A DNA stretch of 5,187 bases, taken from contig JAGWZS010000140.1 in the NCBI GenBank assembly GCA_018971905.1, positions 1 to 5,187 on the forward strand. The letters are read 5' to 3'. The position numbers were made by a program, and so were the translations under genes. Shown in pieces: positions 1-5,187 of this stretch. A model generated the notes under the pieces. The model saw only the letters and a list, made by a program, of their open reading frames with translations, ran no database searches and was not told where the DNA came from. Position 1 is the first letter of the stretch; every line of letters starts with the position of its first letter. The stretch comes from Rhodospirillales bacterium. GTDB taxonomy: Bacteria > Pseudomonadota > Alphaproteobacteria > Acetobacterales > Acetobacteraceae.

Positions 1-41
1 CACTTGGTAACAAAGGTTTTCCACTAATCGGAGAAAGCGGC

Positions 42-1652
42 ATGCCGTTAATCGATCCGAGTGTCGTCGATCTGTCGCGTCTGCAATTCGCGTTGACGGC
101 ACTCTACCACTTTATCTTCGTGCCGCTGACGCTCGGCATGACCTTTCTTCTGGCGGCCATGGAGACGGTTTACGTCATCACCGGCAAGCAGATTTACAAG
201 GACATGACCCAGTTTTGGGGCAAGCTCTTCGCCATCAACTTCGCCATCGGCGTGGCCACGGGCCTGACCATGGAGTTCGAGTTCGGCACCAACTGGTCCA
301 TGTACTCGCATTTTGTGGGCGACGTGTTCGGCACCCCGCTGGCGATCGAGGGGCTGATGGCCTTCTTCATGGAATCCACCTTCATCGGCCTGATGTTCTT
401 CGGCTGGGACAGGCTCTCCCGCCCCGGGCATCTGGCGGTAACGTACCTCACCGCGCTGGGCTCCAACCTTTCGGCGCTGTGGATCCTCATCGCCAACGGA
501 TTCATGCAGAACCCGCAAGGGGCCAGCTTCAACCCGGATACGATGCGCATGGAGTTCAACTCCTTCCTGAAGCTGGTGTTCAGCGAGGACGCGCAGGCGA
601 AATTCGTGCACACCTCCATCGCCGGGTTCGTCACTGGCGCGCTGTTCGTGATGGGCATTTCCGCCTTCTACATCCTGCGTCAGCAGCACCGGGAGTTCGC
701 GGCGCGCTCCTTCCGTATGGCGGCTTTGTTCGGTGTCATCTCGTCGCTGGCGGTGGTTACGCTGGGCGATGCGCTGGGGCGGCTCGATTATCTGGTGCAG
801 CCCACCAAGATCGCCGCCATCGAGGGGCTGTGGCAGGATAGCGACGCGGGCGGTTCCGCCGCCGCGGCTCCCTGGCTGATCTTCGCCCTGCCGGACCAGG
901 CCACCCAGACCAACCGGCTGGAAATCGGCGTGCCTTATGTGCTGGACCCGCTGATCGCGCATTCTTTCTCCACCAACATCCCGGGCCTCATCTCGCTTGA
1001 GCAACAGGCCGGGCCGCGCATCGAAAAAGGCATCACCGCGCTGAACGCCCTGCAGGCTTACGGCAAAGACCATGACGCCGCCGCCCTGGCCGCCTTCAAA
1101 GCCAATGAGGACGACATGGGCTACGGCTTTCTGGCGCAGCGCTACGCACCCAACCAAGATCTCAGCCTGATCACCCCGGCCAACCAGGCGGCCATCGTGG
1201 CGCGGACGGAGAAGGACACCATTCCCAACGTGTTCGTCACCTTCTGGTCCTTCCGTATCATGATGGCGCTGGGCTTCTACTTCGTGGGCCTGTTCGCCTT
1301 CGCCGCCTTCTTCAGCCTGAAAAATCGGCTGGAGCGCAATCCGCTGCTGCTGAAGCTGTGCGTCTGGTCCATCCCGCTGCCGGTTCTGGCTTGCGAGTTC
1401 GGCTGGATCACGGCTGAAGCCGGGCGCCAGCCGTGGTCTGTCTATGGCTGGCTGCCCACCTTCCAGGCGGCGTCCAGCCACAGCGTTGGGTACATGGTGT
1501 TCTCGCTCATCGGCTTCGCGCTGCTCTACAGCGCCTTCATCGCGGCTGAGCTGTATTTGATGTTCAAGTTCGCCCGCCTGGGCCCGCAGCCACACCATGC
1601 CGTAGCACCCGAGACCGCCCCGGCGCCAATGTTCGCCGCCCCGGCCGAGTAA
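42..1652 (+). CDS. cydA: cytochrome bd ubiquinol oxidase subunit I (CydA)
   Basis: Catalytic subunit of the inner-membrane bd-type oxidase, which oxidises quinol and reduces O2 to water without pumping protons. It carries hemes b558, b595 and d. The N-terminal motif SRLQFALTALYHF places His23 at the position of E. coli His19. His190 and Met407 match the b558 ligands His186 and Met393, Glu459 next to GRQPW (461-465) matches Glu445, and Glu103 and Glu111 match Glu99 and Glu107. In the quinol-binding Q-loop, Lys256 and Glu261 match E. coli Lys252 and Glu257. The long region between about residues 262 and 395 shows the long-Q-loop (L) subfamily. At 536 residues it is slightly longer than E. coli CydA (522), through a few extra residues in the Q-loop and an Ala/Pro-rich C-terminal tail. 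The start is supported by GGAG at 30-33, eight bases upstream. E. coli numbering is from memory, but the offsets (+4, then +14) are internally consistent. Confidence 0.98.
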   Translation: MPLIDPSVVDLSRLQFALTALYHFIFVPLTLGMTFLLAAMETVYVITGKQIYKDMTQFWGKLFAINFAIGVATGLTMEFEFGTNWSMYSHFVGDVFGTPLAIEGLMAFFMESTFIGLMFFGWDRLSRPGHLAVTYLTALGSNLSALWILIANGFMQNPQGASFNPDTMRMEFNSFLKLVFSEDAQAKFVHTSIAGFVTGALFVMGISAFYILRQQHREFAARSFRMAALFGVISSLAVVTLGDALGRLDYLVQPTKIAAIEGLWQDSDAGGSAAAAPWLIFALPDQATQTNRLEIGVPYVLDPLIAHSFSTNIPGLISLEQQAGPRIEKGITALNALQAYGKDHDAAALAAFKANEDDMGYGFLAQRYAPNQDLSLITPANQAAIVARTEKDTIPNVFVTFWSFRIMMALGFYFVGLFAFAAFFSLKNRLERNPLLLKLCVWSIPLPVLACEFGWITAEAGRQPWSVYGWLPTFQAASSHSVGYMVFSLIGFALLYSAFIAAELYLMFKFARLGPQPHHAVAPETAPAPMFAAPAE

Positions 1653-1665
1653 AGGAGCGTTTGAT

Positions 1666-2805
1666 ATGGAACTTTATGTTGCTCTGAAAGTCATCTGGGC
1701 GGTGCTGCTGGGGGTTCTGCTCTCCGGCCTCGCAATCATGGTCGGCATGGATATGGGCGTGGGCAGCCTGCTGCGCTTCGTCGGCAAAACCGACGTTGAA
1801 CGCCGCACGGCGCTCAACATCATCGGCCCGCATTGGGATGGCAACCAGGTCTGGTTCATCCTGGGCGGCGGCGCCATTTTCGCGGCCTTCCCCACGCTTT
1901 ATGCCACCTCCTTTTCGGTGTTCTACGTGGTGATGATCCTGCTGCTGTTCAGCATGATCATGCGCCCCGTGGCGTTCGAGTATCGCTCCAAGGTCGACAC
2001 CACGCGCTGGCGCGGCGCCTGGGACTGGGCCTTCCTGATCTCCGGAGCCGTCCCGATGATTGTTTACGGCGCCGCCTTCGGCAACGTGATGCAGGGTGTT
2101 GGCTTTCACTTTGGCTGGGACGGGCAGTATTATCAGGATGAGAGCTTCATCTGGTATCTGCTCAACCCCTTCGCGCTGATGTGCGGCGTGATGTCGCTGG
2201 CTTTGTCCATCCAGCAGGGCGGCACCATGCTGATGCTGCGCGGCGAAGAACCGATTTACAGCCGGGCCCGCAAGGCAGCCATCGGCGGCGGTATCGTCGG
2301 CGGGCTGCTGTTCCTGGCGGGCGGGCTGTGGCTCGGCCATCTCACCGGCTTCGCCTATACCAGCGCGGTAACCCCTGGCGCGCCCGCAACGCCGCTCACC
2401 GGCCCCAGCGTGGCGCCGGTGGTTGGGGCCTGGTTGCATAACTACGCCGCCTATCCGCTGCTGTGGGCGCTGCCGGCGCTGGGTCTCGCCGGCATGTTCG
2501 GCGCGGCGCTGCTGAACTTGGCGCGCAAGCCAGCGCTGGCCTGGTGGCTGGGCGCCATCGGCTGGATCGGCGCCATCTTCACCACCGGCGCCAGCATGTT
2601 CCCTTTCCTGATGCCCTCCACCACCAACCCCAGCCAGAGCCTGACCGTGTGGAACGCCACCGGCAGTCAGTATAATCTCGGCTGGATGCTGTTCTTCGCG
2701 CTGGTCTTCACGCCGATCATCATCTGCTACACCTCATGGTGCTTCTACGTGATGCGCGGCAAGGTGAAGGCCGAGCACGTGGCCCATGATGAACACAGCT
2801 ATTAA
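1666..2805 (+). CDS. cydB: cytochrome bd ubiquinol oxidase subunit II (CydB)
   Basis: Second large subunit of the bd oxidase, a multi-helix membrane protein that pairs with CydA and helps form the proton path to the heme b595/d site. Visible family motifs are MDMGVG (28-33, with Asp29), PHWDGNQVW (55-63, with His56 and Asp58), a RPVAFEYRSK segment near residue 105, the WDWAF segment, and MFPFLMPS followed by SLTVW near the C terminus. All line up with E. coli CydB, and the 379-residue length equals the E. coli protein. It starts 13 bases after the cydA stop. The Shine-Dalgarno AAAGGAG (1651-1657) overlaps that stop, which argues for co-translation in one operon. One odd point is that the first Asp of the common DGFDLG-type motif is Val26 here. 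Confidence 0.98.
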   Translation: MELYVALKVIWAVLLGVLLSGLAIMVGMDMGVGSLLRFVGKTDVERRTALNIIGPHWDGNQVWFILGGGAIFAAFPTLYATSFSVFYVVMILLLFSMIMRPVAFEYRSKVDTTRWRGAWDWAFLISGAVPMIVYGAAFGNVMQGVGFHFGWDGQYYQDESFIWYLLNPFALMCGVMSLALSIQQGGTMLMLRGEEPIYSRARKAAIGGGIVGGLLFLAGGLWLGHLTGFAYTSAVTPGAPATPLTGPSVAPVVGAWLHNYAAYPLLWALPALGLAGMFGAALLNLARKPALAWWLGAIGWIGAIFTTGASMFPFLMPSTTNPSQSLTVWNATGSQYNLGWMLFFALVFTPIIICYTSWCFYVMRGKVKAEHVAHDEHSY

Positions 2806-2816
2806 GGAGCAACGCA

Positions 2817-3008
2817 ATGGGTAAGCTTTTCACCTTTGTTGGCCTGGGGCTGGTTCTGGCCCTGGCGCTGCTGCTGGCCGTGGTGGCTGGGGATTACGGC
2901 CCCTGGTACTTCGCCTGGATGGTAGGTACGGTGATGATCGTGCTCATCGCCGGGTGCGGCGCGGTGCTGTTCGATAGCCAGCACGAAAAAGGAAATGGCG
3001 AGATATGA
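2817..3008 (+). CDS. cydX: small bd oxidase subunit CydX (YbgT/YccB family), with an N-terminal hydrophobic extension
   Basis: A 63-residue membrane protein directly after cydB. Residues 30-34 are WYFAW and 37-38 GT, the signature with which the 37-residue E. coli CydX begins (MWYFAWILGT). A second hydrophobic stretch (about 35-52) and a charged tail follow. CydX is a single-helix subunit that stabilises the hemes and is needed for full bd oxidase activity. Here about 29 residues precede the signature: Lys3, then an uninterrupted hydrophobic run (about 4-24), then GDYGP. This could be an additional transmembrane helix or a cleavable signal peptide (AVVA before GD fits a signal peptidase I site). 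The start is supported by AAGGAG (2804-2809), seven bases upstream and overlapping the cydB stop. The stop overlaps the next ORF as ATGA. CydX assignment is firm; the role of the extension is unknown. Confidence 0.9.
   Translation: MGKLFTFVGLGLVLALALLLAVVAGDYGPWYFAWMVGTVMIVLIAGCGAVLFDSQHEKGNGEI
2989..2993 (+). promoter_or_regulatory. probable ribosome binding site of the 33-aa ORF
   Basis: AAGGA inside the end of cydX, 11 bases before the ATG at 3005 and 14 before the second ATG at 3008. The spacing favours the first ATG, although it is somewhat long. Coupling to cydX through the ATGA overlap may matter more than this site. Confidence 0.5.
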
Positions 3009-3106
3009 TGCCAAACGACCTTGAAAGCCTGATCATCTTCATCCCCTTCTTTTACCTGGGGCTGGTTTATATCGCCTATCTCTACACCCGGAAGAAATTT
3101 CCTTAG
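3005..3106 (+). CDS. 33-residue single-helix membrane protein in the cyd operon, unknown
   Basis: A short ORF whose ATG overlaps the cydX stop (ATGA at 3005-3008), an arrangement typical of translational coupling. The product starts MMPNDLESL, has one hydrophobic segment (about residues 9-27, rich in Ile, Phe, Leu and Tyr) and ends in a basic YTRKKFP tail. This predicts a single membrane helix with a positive C-terminal end, probably cytoplasmic. I do not recognise the sequence. It does not resemble E. coli YbgE (about 97 aa) or what I recall of DUF2474. Its size and place suggest an accessory bd oxidase subunit, analogous to CydH/CydY (YnhF) of E. coli or CydS of Geobacillus, but this is inference from context alone. 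Its TAG stop (3104-3106) lies inside the left terminus of the palindromic repeat that starts at 3103, so the C terminus may have been set by arrival of the repeat. A second in-frame ATG at 3008 is an alternative start. Confidence 0.6.
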   Translation: MMPNDLESLIIFIPFFYLGLVYIAYLYTRKKFP

Positions 3107-3168
3107 AGCCGGATGACTTTAGATCGAATCGCGCAGCGATGCGCTCTGAAGTCTGAATCCGTCTCTAT
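3103..3168 (+). repeat. palindromic unit 1
   Basis: The ends TTAGAG and CTCTAT close a hairpin. GACTTTAG (3115-3122) pairs with CTGAAGTC (3146-3153) with one wobble. GAT (3112-3114) pairs with ATC (3157-3159) across a three-base TGA bulge on the right arm. The tip holds a smaller hairpin, GCGCA-GCGA-TGCGC (3131-3144), whose loop is a GNRA-type tetraloop. Confidence 0.7.
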
Positions 3169-3177
3169 ATCAAAAAG

Positions 3178-3243
3178 TTAGAGGGCGATTCAGACTTCAG
3201 TTCCGCTCGCGGAGCGAGCGAACCTGAAGTCATCGCACTCTAA
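3178..3243 (-). repeat. palindromic unit 2, inverted relative to unit 1
   Basis: The ends are TTAGAG and CTCTAA. GACTTCAG (3193-3200) pairs perfectly with CTGAAGTC (3224-3231), and GAT (3187-3189) with ATC (3232-3234). The three-base bulge (TCA) is now on the left arm, which gives the opposite orientation to unit 1. The tip is CGCTCGC-GGA-GCGAGCG (3204-3220), a 7-bp stem with a 3-base loop. The tip sequence differs from unit 1, yet both still form a hairpin. Confidence 0.7.
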
Positions 3244-3269
3244 CCCTCGGGAAACCTTTCGGGCCAAGG

Positions 3270-3308
3270 GCCGCGCCGGAGCCCTCCACCTCCGGCGCGG
3301 CTTTTTTT
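3270..3308 (+). terminator. rho-independent terminator of the cyd operon
   Basis: A perfect 11-bp GC-rich stem, GCCGCGCCGGA (3270-3280) with TCCGGCGCGGC (3291-3301), has a 10-base loop and is followed at once by seven T (3302-3308). The T tract follows the stem only on the + strand, so it ends transcripts coming from cydA-cydX and the 33-aa ORF. It sits 163 bases after the last stop codon, and it insulates the decarboxylase gene downstream. Confidence 0.92.
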
Positions 3309-3381
3309 GGCATCACCCCCGCGCAGGCTGGGGGTGGACAGAGCCGGCCAAACGCCATCCTATTCACGGTAAACGCGGATC

Positions 3382-3388
3382 GGGGGAG
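3382..3388 (+). promoter_or_regulatory. probable ribosome binding site of the decarboxylase gene
   Basis: GGGGGAG lies only three bases before the ATG at 3392, closer than usual. I keep this start because the first strand of the N-terminal domain (FGLSLLLVCD, residues 11-20) begins soon after it and no other ATG lies within the next 100 codons. In the leader 3309-3391 I see no convincing -35/-10 pair, only a weak 6-bp hairpin (ACCCCC 3315-3320, GGGGGT 3330-3335). Confidence 0.5.
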
Positions 3389-3391
3389 CCC

Positions 3392-5187
3392 ATGACCGGA
3401 CAAGAGCAAAAACCAAAAACCTTCGGGCTCAGCCTGTTGCTGGTCTGCGACAAATTGCAGGAGCCCACGGCCCTGGGCCGTGCCGCGCGCGCCCTGCTGG
3501 CGGATCTGAAAATCCACAATATCGGCGCTGTCCTCGCGCACACCGCGGCCGACGCCGCAGATGAGCTCACCGCCGACCCGCATCTGCAAGCCATCATTCT
3601 GGACTGGGACCTGCAAGACGATTCCAGCCACACCCATGCCAAGGCCCTGTTGAAAACCATCCGCGCCCGCAACGCGCAACTGCCGGTGTTCCTGCTGGCC
3701 GAACGTAACGCCGCCGCCCATGTGCCCGCCGAGGTGATGAGCGAGGTGGATGGCTTCATCTGGCCACTGGAGGATTCCATGGAGTTCATCTCCAGCCGCA
3801 TCCTCGCCGCCATCCGCCGTTACCGCGCCCAGCTGTTGCCGCCACTGTTCGGCGCCCTCACCAAATTCGCGTCCGAGGCGGAATATTCCTGGCACACGCC
3901 GGGCCACACTGGCGGCTCGGCCTTTCTGCGCTCCCCCGCAGGGCGGATGTTCTACGATTATTTCGGCGAAAAACTGCTCCGGGCGGATCTGTCTATCTCT
4001 GTGGCGGGGCTTGGCTCCTTGCTGGATCATACCGGCCCCATAGGTGCCGCCGAGCGCTACGCCGCGCATGTGTTCGGGTCAGACCGCTCCTACTTTGTCA
4101 CTAACGGCACCTCCACCGCCAACCGGGTGGTGATGACAGCCTCGGTCGCGCGGGGCGAGGTCGTGCTGGCAGACCGCAACGCGCATAAATCCATCGAGCA
4201 TGGGCTGGCACTCACCGGCGCCAAGCCCGCTTATCTGCTGCCCTACCGCAACCACCTGGGCATGATCGGCCCCATACCAGCCGCTTCACTCACGCCAGAG
4301 GCAATCGCCCACACCCTCGCCACCTCGCGCCTCACCGCCGGTTGTAAGGAAAAACCGGCGCTCGCCATCGTCACCAACTCCACCTACGACGGGCTGTGCT
4401 ATAACGCTGCGCGGGTGGAGGAGCTGCTCGGCCCATCTGTGGACCGTATCCTGTTCGACGAAGCCTGGTTCGGCCATGCGCGCTTCAACACGCTCTATGC
4501 CAGCCACTACGCCATGCGCGGCGCACCCTCGGCCGCCAACCGCTCCGGCCCCACCATCTTCGCCACCCAATCCACGCATAAATTGCTGGCCGCCCTTTCC
4601 CAGGCCTCCATGCTGCATCTGCGCGAGGGCCGCGCGCGTATCGAGCCCGTGCGCTTCAATGAATCGCTGATGATGCACGCCTCCACCTCGCCCAACTACG
4701 CCATCCTCGCCTCCACCGACATTTCCTCCGCCATGATGGATGGCGCGGGCGGCCAGCTTCTCACCTCCGAGGCCATCGCGGAGGCGATCTCCTTCCGGCA
4801 AACCATAGTGCGGCTGCAAGCTGAATTCGCGGCGCGGGCGGATTGGTTCTTCGGCGTCTGGCAGCCGGATATTGTTTCCGGCGGGCTTGCCTTTACCGAT
4901 GCCCCGGCCGACATGCTGGCGCAAGAGCAATCCTGCTGGGCATTGGAGCCTGACGCCACATGGCACGGCTTCACTGGGCTGGCGCCAGACTATTGTATGC
5001 TGGACCCCATCAAGGTCACCCTCACCACCCCCGGCATGGCGCGCTCCGGCAGGCTGGAAGCAACCGGCATTCCAGCCCCCTTGCTCGCGCACTACCTCGC
5101 GGAGCACGGCATAACCCCGGAAAAAACCGCGAATTTTTCCATCCTGTTTCTGTTTTCCATAGGTGTGACCAAGGGCAAATGGGGCTC
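3392..5187 (+). CDS. Orn/Lys/Arg family PLP-dependent decarboxylase, probably arginine decarboxylase (AdiA-like), 3' end outside the window
   Basis: A fold-type I, PLP-dependent decarboxylase that removes CO2 from a basic amino acid, using up a cytoplasmic proton. Residues about 10-145 form the receiver-like N-terminal wing domain (IILDWDL with Asp71 and Asp73; FIWPLED at 122-128) of inducible LdcI/AdiA-type enzymes. The catalytic domain follows, with WHTPGH (167-172), LDHTGPIG around Asp212, NGTSTAN (238-244), His265 in the RNAHKS motif (the histidine that stacks on PLP), and DEAW with Asp356 (PLP ring nitrogen). STHKLL carries His396 and Lys397, the Schiff-base lysine. Further on come SWHGF-like WHGF and MLDPIKV. 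The last visible residues, FLFSIGVTKGKWG, resemble AdiA, whereas LdcI diverges just there, so arginine is the favoured substrate; lysine or ornithine is not excluded. There are 598 full codons plus two bases and no stop. AdiA is about 755 residues, so about 150 are missing. No frameshift is visible. Confidence 0.93.
   Translation, partial: MTGQEQKPKTFGLSLLLVCDKLQEPTALGRAARALLADLKIHNIGAVLAHTAADAADELTADPHLQAIILDWDLQDDSSHTHAKALLKTIRARNAQLPVFLLAERNAAAHVPAEVMSEVDGFIWPLEDSMEFISSRILAAIRRYRAQLLPPLFGALTKFASEAEYSWHTPGHTGGSAFLRSPAGRMFYDYFGEKLLRADLSISVAGLGSLLDHTGPIGAAERYAAHVFGSDRSYFVTNGTSTANRVVMTASVARGEVVLADRNAHKSIEHGLALTGAKPAYLLPYRNHLGMIGPIPAASLTPEAIAHTLATSRLTAGCKEKPALAIVTNSTYDGLCYNAARVEELLGPSVDRILFDEAWFGHARFNTLYASHYAMRGAPSAANRSGPTIFATQSTHKLLAALSQASMLHLREGRARIEPVRFNESLMMHASTSPNYAILASTDISSAMMDGAGGQLLTSEAIAEAISFRQTIVRLQAEFAARADWFFGVWQPDIVSGGLAFTDAPADMLAQEQSCWALEPDATWHGFTGLAPDYCMLDPIKVTLTTPGMARSGRLEATGIPAPLLAHYLAEHGITPEKTANFSILFLFSIGVTKGKWG

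Larger units (their letters stand above)
3103..3243. repeat. composite repeat: two 66-bp palindromic units in opposite orientation
   Basis: The element is bounded by TTAGAG (3103-3108) and its complement CTCTAA (3238-3243). It splits into two units of exactly 66 bp (3103-3168 and 3178-3243), separated by nine AT-rich bases. Unit 2 is an inverted copy of unit 1. Aligned without gaps, unit 1 and the reverse complement of unit 2 agree at about 35 of 43 outer positions, while the central 23 bases differ more. The longest perfect inverted repeat is 14 bp (3146-3159 with 3187-3200). The outer arms GATGACTTTAG (3112-3122) and CTGAAGTCATC (3224-3234) also pair over 11 bp with one G-U wobble. The layout resembles paired REP sequences (BIME) or a short MITE. 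It lies between the last cyd gene and the terminator, so it is transcribed with the operon. Family membership is not known to me. Confidence 0.8.

Noticed and set aside
48..1598. 516-codon open frame on the minus strand across cydA
   Set aside because: It is the antisense shadow of a strongly conserved gene in GC-rich DNA. Its translation is low-complexity, rich in Arg, Gln, Glu and Gly, with no recognisable domain.
1564..2439. 291-codon open frame on the minus strand across the cydA/cydB junction
   Set aside because: It spans two real genes in antisense, with biased composition and no family resemblance.
2880..3008. Internal GTG start (2880 or 2883) giving a short, E. coli-sized CydX
   Set aside because: No Shine-Dalgarno precedes these codons, whereas a strong AAGGAG precedes the ATG at 2817.
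3103..3243. CRISPR array or tRNA gene
   Set aside because: There are only two units, inverted rather than direct, with no regular spacers. The cloverleaf-like fold lacks tRNA stem lengths, a T-loop and a CCA end.
3315..3335. Hairpin ACCCCC/GGGGGT as a second terminator or attenuator
   Set aside because: The stem is only six pairs and no T tract follows on either strand, so it is probably chance in GC-rich DNA.
3307..3366. Promoter for the decarboxylase from TTGGCA (3307-3312) and TATTCA (3361-3366)
   Set aside because: The two boxes are 48 bases apart instead of about 17, and the first overlaps the terminator T tract.
3230..4069. 279-codon open frame on the minus strand through the terminator and the start of the decarboxylase
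   Set aside because: It would run through the palindromic repeat end and the terminator stem, and it is antisense to the conserved wing and PLP domains.
4286..5107. 273-codon open frame on the minus strand inside the decarboxylase
   Set aside because: It is antisense to the catalytic domain, including the PLP-lysine region. Composition is GC-driven, with no motif.

Overview
The window is high-GC DNA (roughly 60% or more by eye) with dense coding on the + strand. It carries a complete cytochrome bd quinol oxidase operon followed by the first four-fifths or so of a PLP-dependent basic amino acid decarboxylase gene. The protein sequences are proteobacterial. The GC-rich codon use and the form of CydB (VGMDMGVG motif) and of the long CydX suggest an alphaproteobacterium, possibly of the acidophilic or acetic acid group (Acetobacteraceae). 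That placement is inference only.

Layout: cydA (42-1652), cydB (1666-2805), cydX (2817-3008) and a 33-codon membrane-protein ORF (3005-3106) run in one direction. The gaps are 13 and 11 bases, followed by an ATGA stop/start overlap, so this is almost certainly one transcription unit. CydA has every heme ligand and the long Q-loop of the E. coli-like (L) subfamily. CydX has its WYFAW signature, but an extra hydrophobic segment precedes it. The fourth, tiny ORF is not one I recognise; it is a candidate extra small subunit.

The gene-free stretch 3107-3391 (285 bases) holds two structures and a short leader. The first is a 141-bp composite repeat (3103-3243) made of two 66-bp palindromic units in opposite orientation, whose left end supplies the stop codon of the 33-aa ORF. 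The second is a strong rho-independent terminator (3270-3308) that ends the cyd operon. The leader of the next gene follows.

From 3392 to the window edge runs an Orn/Lys/Arg decarboxylase (598 full codons visible). It has an N-terminal receiver-like wing domain and a complete PLP site (Lys397), and its details are closest to biodegradative arginine decarboxylase AdiA. The oxidase supports respiration at low oxygen and under stress. The decarboxylase consumes cytoplasmic protons and would suit acid stress. The two are separated by a terminator and look independently transcribed. The least explained parts are the 33-aa ORF, the elongated CydX and the paired palindromic repeat.
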